Positions 1 through 9,479 are shown, counted from the first letter of the stretch. The stretch is DNA of 64,000 bases from an uncultured Prevotellaceae bacterium (GCA_900318865.1 ONMF01000006.1:1-64000), one strand, 5' to 3'. Translations and numbers: made by a program. Notes: generated from the letters alone by a model not told the origin.

Positions 1-3000
1 GGCAGGTCGACGCTTGCTGCGAGCTCACCGTCTTCGTTGGCCTCGAACTTGATGTTCTCGTTGCCGTCCTGGCCCCAGTTGTTGAAGGCGCCGGTCAGGA
101 AGTATTCAGTCACCTCGGGTTGCTCCTCAACCTGCTTGTAGAGCAGCGGAGTGGCACCCACGGTGCTGGTGCTTGCGTAGCACGAGAAGATGGGGCTGTT
201 GTTGTTGGGGTTGAAACGCATGACGTTGCGTGTGTTCGAGCCTTGGAACACAATCGTTGTCTCGTCGCCAATGGTGATGGCGGCATCGGCATTGGCATCG
301 GCCTCGGCTTCAGTCTTCAGATGGTTCGAACCATTGCTGGCGGCATAGAGGTAACCGCCGTTCACACCCAGCGTCCAGGTGCCTTCTTGGCTGCCTTCGC
401 CCAGCGTAATCACCTCAACATCCTCGGTACTGGTGATGGTCTCGTCGTCGTTGGGGACAACAGCCACAGCCTTGCGGTTGTTGGTGTTCTGGGTGACGCT
501 CAGTGCAAAGTAGTTCACTGCCTCTTCGCCTTCTTGGGCACCCACGATGATGTACTTCTTGCCGGCTTCCAGCTCATCGGCGCTGGTGACCAGTGCAAAG
601 GTAGCGCTCTCGAAGGGTTCGGGAGTGGCGGCGATAGTATAAGCGGCACGGTCGGCATGCTTCATGTTGCCGTCGGCACCGTAGACAAACACGCCCAGCA
701 GAACCGTCTGGCCGGCCTCACCGGTGATGGTCACGCCCTCGGCGGGATATTCTTGCTCGGCCTCATTGTCGATGATGTATTTCACCACATCGCCCTCGAC
801 CAAGCCGGTGACGTTCACCTTGACCACTGTTCCGCTCTCAATCTCTCCGGCCTCGGGGTCGAAGGTGATTTCAATCACCTGCGGAGCATCGAGTGCGGTG
901 ATTTCAATGGGTTGGAACTGCAGCGCGCCGTTATAGATACCCAGTGCGCCCAGCACATCGAAGGTCACGTCTTCCACCGTGGCAGGATACTCCACATTGA
1001 AGGTGTTGCGGCCGGCGAGCTCGGCTTCTCCATCAGAAATGGTGAAGTTGCGGTCCGACTGCTCGCCCAGCGTCACGCCGCGCAGGTAGAACACCTTGTT
1101 CACATCGGCTTCCGAAATATTGGCGATATCAAAGTCGTCATAGCTCACCTCGGCAGCAGGAGAGGTCTCCTGGATGCCTTCGGCGCTCACGATTTCGGGC
1201 AACGTGCGGTAAACCGCCAGCTTGCCATTCCACGGACCCACGAGCGGAGTGCCCACAGTCACATTGGCCAGTGCGGCCACGTTGTAGAACAAGCCACCCG
1301 TTCCGGCTTCGTCCTTGACGTAGACGTAACGGTTGTTGCCACTCACTTGATTGGCGGTGACAACGAGTTGGGCATCGAAGGCGAACTCAGTGCCATCCTC
1401 CAGCGCATTAACCTGTGCCAGAGTGGTCAGAGCCTGAGCGGGTGTAGCCTCGGCCACGGTGAGCTCTTTGCTGACCACCTCGCTCTGCCGGGTCTCGTCG
1501 GCGCTGAGCACAAAGGCCTTGATGGTGAATGTGCCGGCCTCGGCAAGCGTGTAGTTCATGTCGTCGCTCCACACCTCGCTGTTGAGCGTGGGCTCAGTGC
1601 CGTCGAGGGTGTAGTAGATTTGTGCATCCTCGTCATCGTTAGGATTGGCGATAGCGATCGTGATTTCGTCACCCACGGTGTACTCATCCTTGTCGGGGGT
1701 CACAGTGATGACGGGAGCCAGCCACTCGCCGGCAGGAGTCACGTCGGTGAACTCCAGCGGCATGAACTGGTTGGCGTTGTGGTAGCCAATCACACCGGTC
1801 ACATCGTAGGTTCTGCCCTCGTATGCCTCGGGCAGCTGGATGCCGAACTGGTTGTAGTGGGCCACCGTGGCGCCGTTGGCATCGGCATAGTTCGAGCCGT
1901 CGAAGGTCACGCCTTTCAGCACGGCATAACGGCCGAAGTTCTCAATCTTCACATCAGCGATGGCAACCTCGGCAGGAGTCAACTCGACCGTCTGGCCCGA
2001 CACCGCCAGGTTGGCCACATTGATGACCTCGGGCTTGCCGGCATACTCATCCTTGGTGCCGCTCCAGCCCGGAGTGATGGCCGCGCCAAACACATAGTCG
2101 GCACTGAAAGCCTGGGCACGGTCATAAAGCAACGTGCCGGCGGCATTTTCGGCATCGACGATATAGAGGTTCTTGGTGCCTCCGCCACCCAGCACCACAG
2201 CGTTTCCGCTGAAGGTAAACTCAGCGCTCTTCTCCAGCGCGTTGACCTGTGCCAGAGAGGTCAGAGCCTGAGCGGGCTCGGTAATGGTGAATGTAGCCGT
2301 AGTATACAGACTGCTTCCTCGACCTTGGATGTACTCATTCACATAAAGGGTGTTTTGGCCCAATTTCAGATTGAACACCTCGTTATCACCCAATTCAAGG
2401 GTGCGGGGCTGTGTCGACAGACCAGAAGTGGCATTTTCGTTCAACAACGAGTAGCTGAATGTGGGGGTTTCCACACCGTTGTTGCTCACGATGGTGAGCG
2501 TGAGAGGCAGCTCCTCGGTGCTGTAGGTTGCCTTGGGGGCCTCGCCGTTGAGCAGGATGGTGGGAGCCTTGAGCACGTCGGCACTCTGCTCCACGATGGT
2601 GACAACGGCTTTTTTGAACTGCGAGTTGCCGGCAATGGTGATAACCACACTCTCGGCCTCACCGGTCCAGGTGCCGGCGGACAGCGTTCCTACATCGGCC
2701 TTGTTTCCGCCATCCCATTTACCGTTCTCAAGAACAATTTTGGTAATGTTATAACCGTTGGGGGCAGCCACGGTCATGGTGCCGCTATACATGCGCAGAC
2801 GGGGAGAACTGCCCCAGATGCGGTTGGCGGTGCCGCCGGTGGCGGGTGAAACCGTCAGGTTCACACCATTCACCGTGGCTGTGACAGCCTCGGTGAAGTC
2901 ACCGTCATGACTGCTGTTGCTCGACACACCGGTGATGGAGGGAAACAGCGTGGCGTAGTTGTTGTCAAAGTCAAACGTCGCATCTGTAGCCCAGGCCGCA

Positions 3001-3044
3001 ACGGTCATGAGCGTCATCAGAAATAAAGAAAATAATTTCTTCAT
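1..3044 (-). CDS. Large secreted multidomain protein, partial (C-terminus beyond window)
   Basis: The minus-strand frame stays open from the ATG at 3044 to the window edge (about 1014 codons). The N-terminus is a typical signal peptide (MKKLFSLFLMTLMTVAAWA). Residues ~20-150 form a beta-rich domain that also opens the proteins at 3473 and 45202. OB-fold-like beta modules follow (each with a 'YVKDEAG'-type strand), then a chitobiase-C-terminal-like segment (IYYTLDGTEPT, middle of the protein). Near the edge is a module with 'YFLTGAFNNWGQ', resembling the starch-binding SusE/F-type domain. Likely exported and possibly glycan-binding; no catalytic motif was seen. It is divergent from its paralogue at 3473. 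The function is inferred from domain look-alikes only. Confidence 0.85.
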   Translation of the reverse strand, partial: MKKLFSLFLMTLMTVAAWATDATFDFDNNYATLFPSITGVSSNSSHDGDFTEAVTATVNGVNLTVSPATGGTANRIWGSSPRLRMYSGTMTVAAPNGYNITKIVLENGKWDGGNKADVGTLSAGTWTGEAESVVITIAGNSQFKKAVVTIVEQSADVLKAPTILLNGEAPKATYSTEELPLTLTIVSNNGVETPTFSYSLLNENATSGLSTQPRTLELGDNEVFNLKLGQNTLYVNEYIQGRGSSLYTTATFTITEPAQALTSLAQVNALEKSAEFTFSGNAVVLGGGGTKNLYIVDAENAAGTLLYDRAQAFSADYVFGAAITPGWSGTKDEYAGKPEVINVANLAVSGQTVELTPAEVAIADVKIENFGRYAVLKGVTFDGSNYADANGATVAHYNQFGIQLPEAYEGRTYDVTGVIGYHNANQFMPLEFTDVTPAGEWLAPVITVTPDKDEYTVGDEITIAIANPNDDEDAQIYYTLDGTEPTLNSEVWSDDMNYTLAEAGTFTIKAFVLSADETRQSEVVSKELTVAEATPAQALTTLAQVNALEDGTEFAFDAQLVVTANQVSGNNRYVYVKDEAGTGGLFYNVAALANVTVGTPLVGPWNGKLAVYRTLPEIVSAEGIQETSPAAEVSYDDFDIANISEADVNKVFYLRGVTLGEQSDRNFTISDGEAELAGRNTFNVEYPATVEDVTFDVLGALGIYNGALQFQPIEITALDAPQVIEITFDPEAGEIESGTVVKVNVTGLVEGDVVKYIIDNEAEQEYPAEGVTITGEAGQTVLLGVFVYGADGNMKHADRAAYTIAATPEPFESATFALVTSADELEAGKKYIIVGAQEGEEAVNYFALSVTQNTNNRKAVAVVPNDDETITSTEDVEVITLGEGSQEGTWTLGVNGGYLYAASNGSNHLKTEAEADANADAAITIGDETTIVFQGSNTRNVMRFNPNNNSPIFSCYASTSTVGATPLLYKQVEEQPEVTEYFLTGAFNNWGQDGNENIKFEANEDGELAASVDL

Positions 3045-3139
3045 AAAACGATTTGTTTTTAAAATGGTTAATAAATTAAGGGTTAGGGGTTTATTCTTTG
3101 CTCTACAGGCCAGGGTGGGGGAGTGCCCACGACGGCCAC

Positions 3140-3186
3140 AAAAAAACTCCCTTCGTATCCCGCCACGCAGGCAGGTGTCAGGGAGT
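3140..3186 (-). terminator. Intrinsic-terminator-like hairpin in the leader of the 3044 gene
   Basis: On the minus strand: CTCCCT stem, short internal loop, nested perfect stem CCTGCC/GGCGGG with a 5-nt loop, closing AGGGAG, then a run of T residues. It lies about 110 nt after the promoter at 3305. It would either end a short RNA or act as an attenuator upstream of the 3044 gene. Confidence 0.6.
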
Positions 3187-3304
3187 GGGGACGTAACAAT
3201 GCATCATGCCACGGGTCACAACCGCCTGGCCGGGAAAGCCAAGCAACGGAGTCAAATTGATGGTGCGCAAGTACGGCATGGTTATCATTCAATTATTGTG
3301 AGCA

Positions 3305-3336
3305 CAAAGATACGAATTTTTCCACACTTCGACAAT
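3305..3336 (-). promoter_or_regulatory. Bacteroidota-type promoter (minus strand)
   Basis: TATCTTTG (-7 box, 3305-3312) with ATTG 20 nt upstream. The predicted start is near 3298, giving a leader of about 250 nt before the ATG at 3044. Confidence 0.6.
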
Positions 3337-3427
3337 ATTTTCATGATTTTTAAAATCCGTTTTTCGGGCAAGGCCTCCGAATGATTAAATTACCACCAAA
3401 AACGGCTATCTATTCCGATTATTTTTG

Positions 3428-3436
3428 TAATTTTGC
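3428..3436 (+). promoter_or_regulatory. -7 box for the 3473 gene
   Basis: TAATTTTGC, a perfect TAnnTTTGC match, 37 nt upstream of the ATG. No clear -33 element at the standard distance. Confidence 0.6.
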
Positions 3437-3472
3437 CGCTGAATCAATTATTAACCCTTTTTACCATCTTTC

Positions 3473-5509
3473 ATGAAGAAAATTTACTCTTTCCTGCTGA
3501 TGGCCCTGCTGGCAAGCGCCGCTTGGGCCACGACCGTGACATTTGACTTCGCGGCTAATGGTAACACGATGTTCGACGGCATCACCGCCAGCGACACCAG
3601 TTCCGACACCGGAGATTTCACTCAAAGCAAGAGCAACACACAAGGCGATGTGACCATCACCGTGGGAGCCGGCGCCAAGATGTACGCCGTGTACGGTGGC
3701 GGCATTGAGCTGCGCATGTACTCTGGCTCAAGCCTCACTGTGGCTGCCGCCGAGGGACACAAAATCACCGGCATCGAGTTTGTCAACACCCGCTGGTCGG
3801 AGCCGACCGCCAGCAATGGCGCGTTCAGCGACGCCGTGTGGAGCGGTGACGCCGCTTCGGTGACGTTCGACTTCGGTGCGCAGTGCCGCCTCACTCAGCT
3901 CAAAGTCACCGTGGACAACGGACAGGGCACGGTTGACCCCGACCCGGACCCCGAAAAGACTGTCATCACCGACTTCAACCAAATGGCTGAGCTGGAAGAC
4001 GGCACCGAGTTCGAGTTCCAAGGCTATGCCATTGTGGTGTACCAGAACGGCCAGTACCTCTATGTGCGCGGCGTGGACGAGGACAACTACTTCTGCAACG
4101 GACTCATCTATGGCAATGCCGGCATACAGTACGAGCCGGGCGACTTCATCCCCAAGGGATGGACTGCCACCAAGGACACCTACCATGGCCTGGTGGAGGC
4201 CAAGAATCCCCAAGGTCTTGAACAGGCCACCGAAGTCGACGAGTACGAAGAAGACTACGCTCCTTTCGACGAGACCGCCTACTTCAGCTATCTTTGCAAC
4301 CTCGACTACCTGAGCTACTTTGTCAACGACTACCTTGTGGTCAAGGGAGTGACCCTGACCGCCCCTGACAACCGCCACAACTTCACCATCACCCTGGACG
4401 AGAACACCATTGCCGGCTACGACCGCTTCGGCGCTGAGTTCCCCGAGGACCTCGACGCGGCCTACGATGTGGTGGGTGTGATGTCGGTCTTCGACGAGAC
4501 GCCCCAAATCATCCCCATCTCCATCACCCCGAACGACCCGTTTGCCGTGCAGCGTGAGCTGTGGGACGCCTGGTACAATGGCCAAGACGGCGAGCAGTTC
4601 ACCGTGGCCGACCGCCTCTACGTGGTGAAAGCCACCAAGGCTCAGGAGCCCGAAGAGCAGAGCAGCAACTACATCTATGTGACCGATAACCGCACCGAGA
4701 TTGAATACAACTACTACGGCTACCTCATCCCCATGGATTGGACACCCGACTGCTACGCCATCGACTGTCAGGGCAACGAGGAACTCTACAACCAAATCGC
4801 CGGCATGAACGTGATCGAAGCCGGAACACTGCGCGTGGAACTGGCCTCCAACTTCACCAATCCGCGCCTGCTGGTGACCGAGGCTCCCGAAGAGGCCGAG
4901 GTGGAGGAAGCCGAGGCCGACCCCGAGTTCATGTTCATGAACTTCAACCTCAACGACACGCTCGTGGCCGACGGACACCTGATTTGCAACATCCAGGGTG
5001 TCTACAAAGTGATTGACGGCAAAGAGTACCTCATGGGCATGGATGAGAATGGCGAGCTGTGGCAACCCATCGCCCTCGACCGCCGCTACATCGGCCAGGC
5101 CGGCCAGCCCAAGGATGGCGACCTCGTGGAACTCGACCAAGTGGTCATCAAACTCAACGAGGCTTGGGAAGTGCGTCCCGAGGACGACGAGAATGCAGGC
5201 GCTCCCGCACGCAGCCGCATGGCAACCTTTGCCCAGCACAAGCGCGCAGCCGCCCAGGCCGTGAAGGCTCCCAAGCCCCGCAAGGCCTATCGCGACGATG
5301 ACAACTATTACGAGAACTACATCCTGTGCCCGCTCAACGCCGACTTCATCGTCACCGCTGTGAACGATGTCGAGACCAAGGCTGCTGTGAGCAGCGTGCA
5401 GTATGTCAATGTCGCCGGCCAGGTAAGCAACGCTCCCTTCCAGGGCGTGAACGTGGTGGTGACCCGCTACGACAACGGCACGGTCAAGACCGGCAAGCTC
5501 GTGAAATAA
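3473..5509 (+). CDS. Secreted OB-fold-type protein with T9SS-like C-terminal tail
   Basis: 678 aa. Signal peptide at residues 1-19. Residues ~20-150 are a beta-sandwich-like domain paralogous to the start of the 3044 gene product (shared 'TFDF..N....F..ITGxSS...GDFT' pattern). The middle is acidic and contains several beta-rich modules with strands such as 'YQNGQYLYVRG'. A basic linker (RSRMATFAQHKRAAAQ) lies at ~580-600. The last ~45 residues end with 'GVNVVVTRYDNGTVKTGKLVK'-type sequence, which resembles a type A type IX secretion sorting domain. Probably surface-exposed or released. No enzyme motif recognised. Confidence 0.85.
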   Translation: MKKIYSFLLMALLASAAWATTVTFDFAANGNTMFDGITASDTSSDTGDFTQSKSNTQGDVTITVGAGAKMYAVYGGGIELRMYSGSSLTVAAAEGHKITGIEFVNTRWSEPTASNGAFSDAVWSGDAASVTFDFGAQCRLTQLKVTVDNGQGTVDPDPDPEKTVITDFNQMAELEDGTEFEFQGYAIVVYQNGQYLYVRGVDEDNYFCNGLIYGNAGIQYEPGDFIPKGWTATKDTYHGLVEAKNPQGLEQATEVDEYEEDYAPFDETAYFSYLCNLDYLSYFVNDYLVVKGVTLTAPDNRHNFTITLDENTIAGYDRFGAEFPEDLDAAYDVVGVMSVFDETPQIIPISITPNDPFAVQRELWDAWYNGQDGEQFTVADRLYVVKATKAQEPEEQSSNYIYVTDNRTEIEYNYYGYLIPMDWTPDCYAIDCQGNEELYNQIAGMNVIEAGTLRVELASNFTNPRLLVTEAPEEAEVEEAEADPEFMFMNFNLNDTLVADGHLICNIQGVYKVIDGKEYLMGMDENGELWQPIALDRRYIGQAGQPKDGDLVELDQVVIKLNEAWEVRPEDDENAGAPARSRMATFAQHKRAAAQAVKAPKPRKAYRDDDNYYENYILCPLNADFIVTAVNDVETKAAVSSVQYVNVAGQVSNAPFQGVNVVVTRYDNGTVKTGKLVK

Positions 5510-5544
5510 CCGGCAAGCGACACACACCGCTAAAAACCTTCTCG

Positions 5545-5583
5545 GTGGCGGCCCCCACATGCTGGCGGGCCGCCACTTTGTTT
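5545..5583 (+). terminator. Intrinsic terminator after the 3473 gene
   Basis: Perfect 10-bp stem GTGGCGGCCC (5545-5554) with GGGCCGCCAC (5567-5576), followed by TTTGTTT. Confidence 0.8.
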
Positions 5584-5636
5584 CGGCCAAGACCCAAAAA
5601 AACACGCTCTGCAGGGTGATAATCAAATTATTTTAC

Positions 5637-5645
5637 TATCTTTGC
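5637..5645 (+). promoter_or_regulatory. -7 box for the 5679 gene
   Basis: TATCTTTGC matches TAnnTTTGC, 34 nt before the ATG. It supports the start at 5679 rather than any upstream codon in the same frame. Confidence 0.65.
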
Positions 5646-5678
5646 AAACAAAGACAAACCATAAACCCGCCCATCATC

Positions 5679-6728
5679 ATGAAAAAATTCATTTTTACGA
5701 TTCTTGCACTGCTGGCACTGGCGCCTGCAGTGGCTCAGGAACACCGCTATAACATCTACGGCGTGATGTTCTATAACCTGGAGAATCTGTTCGACACCAT
5801 TAACAACAACGGCGTGTACGACCTCGAATTCTCACCCCAAGGCGCACGCCAGTGGAATCATGAGAAATACTGGAAGAAACAGCACAACATGGCCTACACC
5901 ATCGCGCAAATCACCACCAAGGGGACGCCCGACGGGCCCGCCATCATCGGGGTGAGCGAGATAGAAAACATCACCGTGCTGCAAGACCTCGTGCGCATGC
6001 CCGAAATTAAAAATCGCCGATACCAAATCGTGCACCACGACGGCCCCGACCGCCGCGGCGTGGACGTGGGGCTGCTCTACAACCCCCGCCTGTTCAAGGT
6101 GCTCAACGTCACCAATCAGCGGCTCTCCATCGAAGGGAACCCCAACTTCCGCACACGCGACCAGCTGTGCGTCACCGGCATGCTGGCCGGCGACAAGGTG
6201 AGCGTGCTGGTGAACCACTGGCCATCGAGGCTGGGAGGCGAGGATGCATCGAGCTACCTGCGCGAGGCCGCAGCCGCCATGGCACGGCGCACCATCGACT
6301 CGCTCCTGCGCGACGACCCCAACCAAGGCATCATCTTCATGGGCGACCTCAACGATGACCCGCAGAACAAGAGCTGTGCCGAGGTGCTGAAGGCCAAACG
6401 CGACCTCAAAGACTGCGATGACCCGGACGATGTGTACAACCCCTGGTGGAAACTCCTGGACAAGGGTATCGGAACACTGGCCTACCGCGGGCAGTGGAAC
6501 CTCTTCGACCAAATCGTCATGACGCAGCATTTCCTGAAATACTACGACAGCAAGGAGAAACCACAGCTCACATTCCTGCGCGCCGAGGTGCTCAACCGCG
6601 ACTGGCTCAAAACCACCGAGGGCGACCGCCAGGGATACCCGCTGCGCACCTATTCGGGCGGAGTTTTCCTTAATGGTTATAGCGACCACTTCCCAACCAT
6701 CATCTATCTGACCAAGGAAATCAAGTAG
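5679..6728 (+). CDS. Secreted endonuclease/exonuclease/phosphatase-family protein
   Basis: 349 aa with a cleavable signal peptide (1-19). The EEP fold motifs are in order: FYNLENLFDT (31-40), GVSEIEN (91-97, metal-binding Glu), DGPDRRGVDVGLL (~121-133), VNHWPSR (178-184, catalytic His region), GDLNDDP (222-228) and SDHFP near the C-terminus (~335). All expected metal and catalytic residues of the DNase I-like superfamily are present, so a periplasmic or secreted phosphodiesterase or nuclease is likely. The substrate cannot be told from sequence. The gene has its own promoter and is followed by a terminator, so it is probably monocistronic. Confidence 0.9.
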   Translation: MKKFIFTILALLALAPAVAQEHRYNIYGVMFYNLENLFDTINNNGVYDLEFSPQGARQWNHEKYWKKQHNMAYTIAQITTKGTPDGPAIIGVSEIENITVLQDLVRMPEIKNRRYQIVHHDGPDRRGVDVGLLYNPRLFKVLNVTNQRLSIEGNPNFRTRDQLCVTGMLAGDKVSVLVNHWPSRLGGEDASSYLREAAAAMARRTIDSLLRDDPNQGIIFMGDLNDDPQNKSCAEVLKAKRDLKDCDDPDDVYNPWWKLLDKGIGTLAYRGQWNLFDQIVMTQHFLKYYDSKEKPQLTFLRAEVLNRDWLKTTEGDRQGYPLRTYSGGVFLNGYSDHFPTIIYLTKEIK

Positions 6729-6755
6729 CGACGCAGCTCATTCGTCGACTCACAC

Positions 6756-6790
6756 AAGGGGGTGAAACCACATGGTTTCGCCCCCTTTCA
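6756..6790 (+). terminator. Intrinsic terminator after the 5679 gene
   Basis: 14-bp stem 6756-6769 / 6774-6787 (AAGGGGGTGAAACC with GGTTTCGCCCCCTT, one G-T pair), 4-nt loop, short T run. Confidence 0.75.
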
Positions 6791-6852
6791 TCATTTCGCA
6801 CGCACTGAAAATCCGCCGTTTGTAGACGAAATCGAGGGTTTGGTCTATCTTA

Positions 6853-6885
6853 GTTGGAGCAATCTTGATTTCAGCTTAAATTTGC
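6853..6885 (+). promoter_or_regulatory. Promoter of the TolC-MacAB efflux operon
   Basis: GTTG (6853-6856), 20-nt spacer, TAAATTTGC (6877-6885). This fits the Bacteroidota promoter consensus and lies 18 nt upstream of the ATG at 6903. Confidence 0.75.
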
Positions 6886-6902
6886 CAAAAACTCTTATTT
6901 TC

Positions 6903-8252
6903 ATGAACATGAAAACACATTCCATCTTCCTTTTTATGGCGGTTTCGACATTCACCGGCATAGCACAGGACAGCCTGTCGACACAAGTGTGGACACTACA
7001 GCGCTGCATCGAGCACGCCAAGCAAGAAAACGTGGGGCTGCAACGCAAGCGAGTGGCTGTGCAACAGGCACAAATCAGTGTGGCCGACGCACGGGCCAAC
7101 CGGCAGCCCACTGTCAATTTCACCTCATCGCAGCAATACAGCAACAAGCCTTTTCAAAGCAGCACGCCCATCGTGAGCGGCGATGAAGTGATTTCCACCA
7201 CCAACAAGAACAGTTACAGCGGCACCTATGCCGTGAACGCCACGATGCCACTCTATAACGGTGGCAGCACCAGCAACAACATCAAGCTGCAACAACTCAA
7301 CTCCCAAATCGCCGAACTCAATGTCAACGTCAGCGAGCTTACCCTGGAGGAAGACATCACCAAGGCCTATGTGCAAATCCTTTATGCGCAAGAGGCCGTC
7401 AAACACGACAACGAGCAGATTGCTCTCAGCGAAAAGCAACTCGAAAGGGCGCAGGCTCTCTTCAAGGCCGGATTGCTCAACAAAGCCGACGTGGCACAAC
7501 TGGAGTCGCAAACGGCCAACGACCGTTACCAGCTTGTGGCCGACGAGTCGCAGCTCGACGGCTACAAACTCACCCTGAAGCAACTGCTCGAAATCGACGG
7601 CGACCGGGCCATCACCATTGCCGACCCGTCGCTCACCGACAATGTGATGGCACCACTGCCCGCCAAGGCCGAAATCTACGCAATCGCTGTGGCCAACCGG
7701 CCCGAGGTCAAAGCGCAACAACTGGTGATGGACCGCAGCGACATTGATGTGAAAATCGCCAAAGCCGCTTTGCTGCCCACCGTGAACCTGAGCGCAGGCA
7801 TCAGCACCGGAAACAACACCAGCGGCGGAAACATGTTCACCCAGCTCAAAAACCGATGGAACAATGGGGTGGGGGTGAATGTGACAGTGCCCATCTGGGA
7901 CCACCACAAAACCCGCAATGCCGTGGCCAAGGCAAGGCTTGAGAAAGAGAATGCACGGCTCACCCTAGTTGAAACAGAGAAAACTTTGTGGAAAACCATT
8001 GAGAATTATTGGCAAACGGCCTACAGCAACCAGCACCGCTACAAGGCTGCCCAGCAAAAGGTGAATGCCGCACGCACCAGCTACGAACTCACCAGCGAGC
8101 AGTTCAGGCTGGGCCTGAAAAACATCATCGAGCTGATGACCGACAAAACCACCTACAGCGCCGCCATGCAGCAAATGCTGCAAGCCAAGTACATGGCCGT
8201 GCTCAACACCGCCCTGCTCAAATACTATGGCGGCGAAAAAATCAACTTATAA
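6903..8252 (+). CDS. TolC-family outer-membrane efflux protein
   Basis: 449 aa. Signal peptide at ~1-22, then two repeated alpha-helical hairpin regions typical of TolC/OEP proteins. These are rich in long heptad helices (for example around 'EEDITKAYVQILYAQEAVKHDNEQIALSEKQL' and the matching second half near the C-terminus) with beta strands such as 'YNGGSTSNN'. It forms the outer-membrane channel of the tripartite exporter encoded downstream (adaptor 8283, ATPase 9476, permease 10248). The start at 6903 was chosen because the promoter -7 box sits at 6877-6885. An ATG at 6909 is an alternative. Confidence 0.9.
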   Translation: MNMKTHSIFLFMAVSTFTGIAQDSLSTQVWTLQRCIEHAKQENVGLQRKRVAVQQAQISVADARANRQPTVNFTSSQQYSNKPFQSSTPIVSGDEVISTTNKNSYSGTYAVNATMPLYNGGSTSNNIKLQQLNSQIAELNVNVSELTLEEDITKAYVQILYAQEAVKHDNEQIALSEKQLERAQALFKAGLLNKADVAQLESQTANDRYQLVADESQLDGYKLTLKQLLEIDGDRAITIADPSLTDNVMAPLPAKAEIYAIAVANRPEVKAQQLVMDRSDIDVKIAKAALLPTVNLSAGISTGNNTSGGNMFTQLKNRWNNGVGVNVTVPIWDHHKTRNAVAKARLEKENARLTLVETEKTLWKTIENYWQTAYSNQHRYKAAQQKVNAARTSYELTSEQFRLGLKNIIELMTDKTTYSAAMQQMLQAKYMAVLNTALLKYYGGEKINL

Positions 8253-8282
8253 CCACACGACAAAACACATAAATCACACAAT

Positions 8283-9479
8283 ATGAAAAAGAAAACCATC
8301 ATCATTGCAGCTGTGGCTGTGATTGCCGCTTTTGCGGTTTTTATGCTGCTGGGCAAGAAAAAGGCCGAGAACCGCATCCACTTTGAGACTGTCAAGGTGC
8401 AGCGCGCCGACATCGCCACCAGCGTCACGGCCACGGGCACCATCGAAGCGGTCACCACCGTTGAGGTGGGTACACAGGTTTCGGGCATCTTGAAACGTCT
8501 TTATGTGGACTACAACAGCGTGGTCAAAAAGGGACAGGTTATTGCCGAGCTCGACCGAACCAACCTGCAAAGCGAGCTCGCCAGCGCACAAGCAAACCTA
8601 CGCAGCGCGCAAAGCGACCTGGAATATCAAAAGAAAAACTACGCGCGTTACAGCGAGCTCAACCAGAAGCAACTGGTGAGCGCCAGCGAATACGACGTGG
8701 CGCTGCAAAGCTACAAAAAGGCGCAAGAGAGCGTCAGCGTGGCGCAGCAGAGCGTGGCACGGGCGCGCACCAACCTGGGATATGCCACCATCTATTCGCC
8801 CATCGACGGCATCATCATCAGCAAGGAAGTGGAAGAAGGGCAAACCGTGGCTTCGTCGTTCAACACCCCCACGCTCTTCACCATCGCCAAGGACTTGAGC
8901 GACATGCAGGTGGTGGCCAACGTGGATGAGGCCGACATCGGCAACGTCAAGGAGGGGCAACGGGTCACCTTCACCGTCGACGCTTTTCCCGAAGATGTGT
9001 TCACCGGCAGCGTGAAACAAGTGCGGCAAAAGGCCACGACCACCAACAATGTGGTGACCTACGAGGTGGTTATCAACGCCCCCAATGCCGACCTCAAGCT
9101 CATGCCGGGACTTACGGCCAATGTCACCATCTTCACACTCGAGCGCAACGGCGTGGTGAGCGTGCCCAGTAAGGCCCTGAGGTTTGAGCCTGAACCTGAA
9201 ATCATAGGCAAAAAATACACCATTCAGAACGTACAGGGAAGCCCCAAACTGTGGACACTGAACGGCAATGTGTTCACCGCCCACAAAGTGACCACCGGCC
9301 TCACCGACGGTGTGCACACCGAGATTGTGAACGGCATGGATGAAGGCACGGTCGTGGTTTCCGACATCACCACCGGCACCGACGCACAAGCGGAGCAAGA
9401 CAACGCCAATAGCGGAGGCAGCAACCCGTTCATGCCCGGACCGCGCAACCGCAACAACAAGCAGCAGCAAAAGAAATGA
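8283..9479 (+). CDS. macA: MacA-type periplasmic adaptor (membrane fusion protein)
   Basis: 398 aa. N-terminal membrane anchor (~5-22), first half of the biotinyl-lipoyl domain (GTIEAVTTVEVGTQVSGIL, ~55-73), coiled-coil hairpin (~90-160, Gln/Ser/Ala-rich), second lipoyl half (IYSPIDGIIISKEVEEGQTV), beta-barrel (VVANVDEADIGNVKEGQRVTF) and a membrane-proximal domain. The C-terminus is a low-complexity Asn/Gln/Lys tail. It links the TolC-like channel (6903) to the MacB-type ABC pair. It overlaps the ATPase gene by 4 nt (ATGA), which implies translational coupling. The symbol follows family resemblance. Confidence 0.9.
   Translation: MKKKTIIIAAVAVIAAFAVFMLLGKKKAENRIHFETVKVQRADIATSVTATGTIEAVTTVEVGTQVSGILKRLYVDYNSVVKKGQVIAELDRTNLQSELASAQANLRSAQSDLEYQKKNYARYSELNQKQLVSASEYDVALQSYKKAQESVSVAQQSVARARTNLGYATIYSPIDGIIISKEVEEGQTVASSFNTPTLFTIAKDLSDMQVVANVDEADIGNVKEGQRVTFTVDAFPEDVFTGSVKQVRQKATTTNNVVTYEVVINAPNADLKLMPGLTANVTIFTLERNGVVSVPSKALRFEPEPEIIGKKYTIQNVQGSPKLWTLNGNVFTAHKVTTGLTDGVHTEIVNGMDEGTVVVSDITTGTDAQAEQDNANSGGSNPFMPGPRNRNNKQQQKK

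Larger units (their letters stand above)
3045..3472. other. 428-bp divergent intergenic region with leader/sRNA candidate
   Basis: This region separates two divergent secreted-protein genes. On the minus strand it holds a promoter (3305-3336), about 110 nt of GC-rich sequence and a strong terminator-like hairpin (3140-3186). That leaves roughly 95 nt of AT-richer sequence before the ATG at 3044. On the plus strand a -7 box at 3428-3436 serves the gene at 3473. No convincing protein gene is present. Short minus-strand reading frames exist but have no recognisable content. Confidence 0.6.

Noticed and set aside
120..2849. 909-residue plus-strand frame
   Set aside because: Shadow of the minus-strand secreted-protein gene: low-complexity His/Gly/Val composition and no signal, whereas the minus frame has a signal peptide and recognisable beta modules.
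3083..3292. 69-residue minus-strand frame in the 3-kb intergenic region
   Set aside because: It spans the terminator hairpin and starts at a non-ATG codon; better explained by a structured RNA or leader.
3728..5626. 632-residue minus-strand frame
   Set aside because: Antisense shadow of the 3473 gene, with Val/His/Gly-biased composition typical of high-GC third-position shadows.
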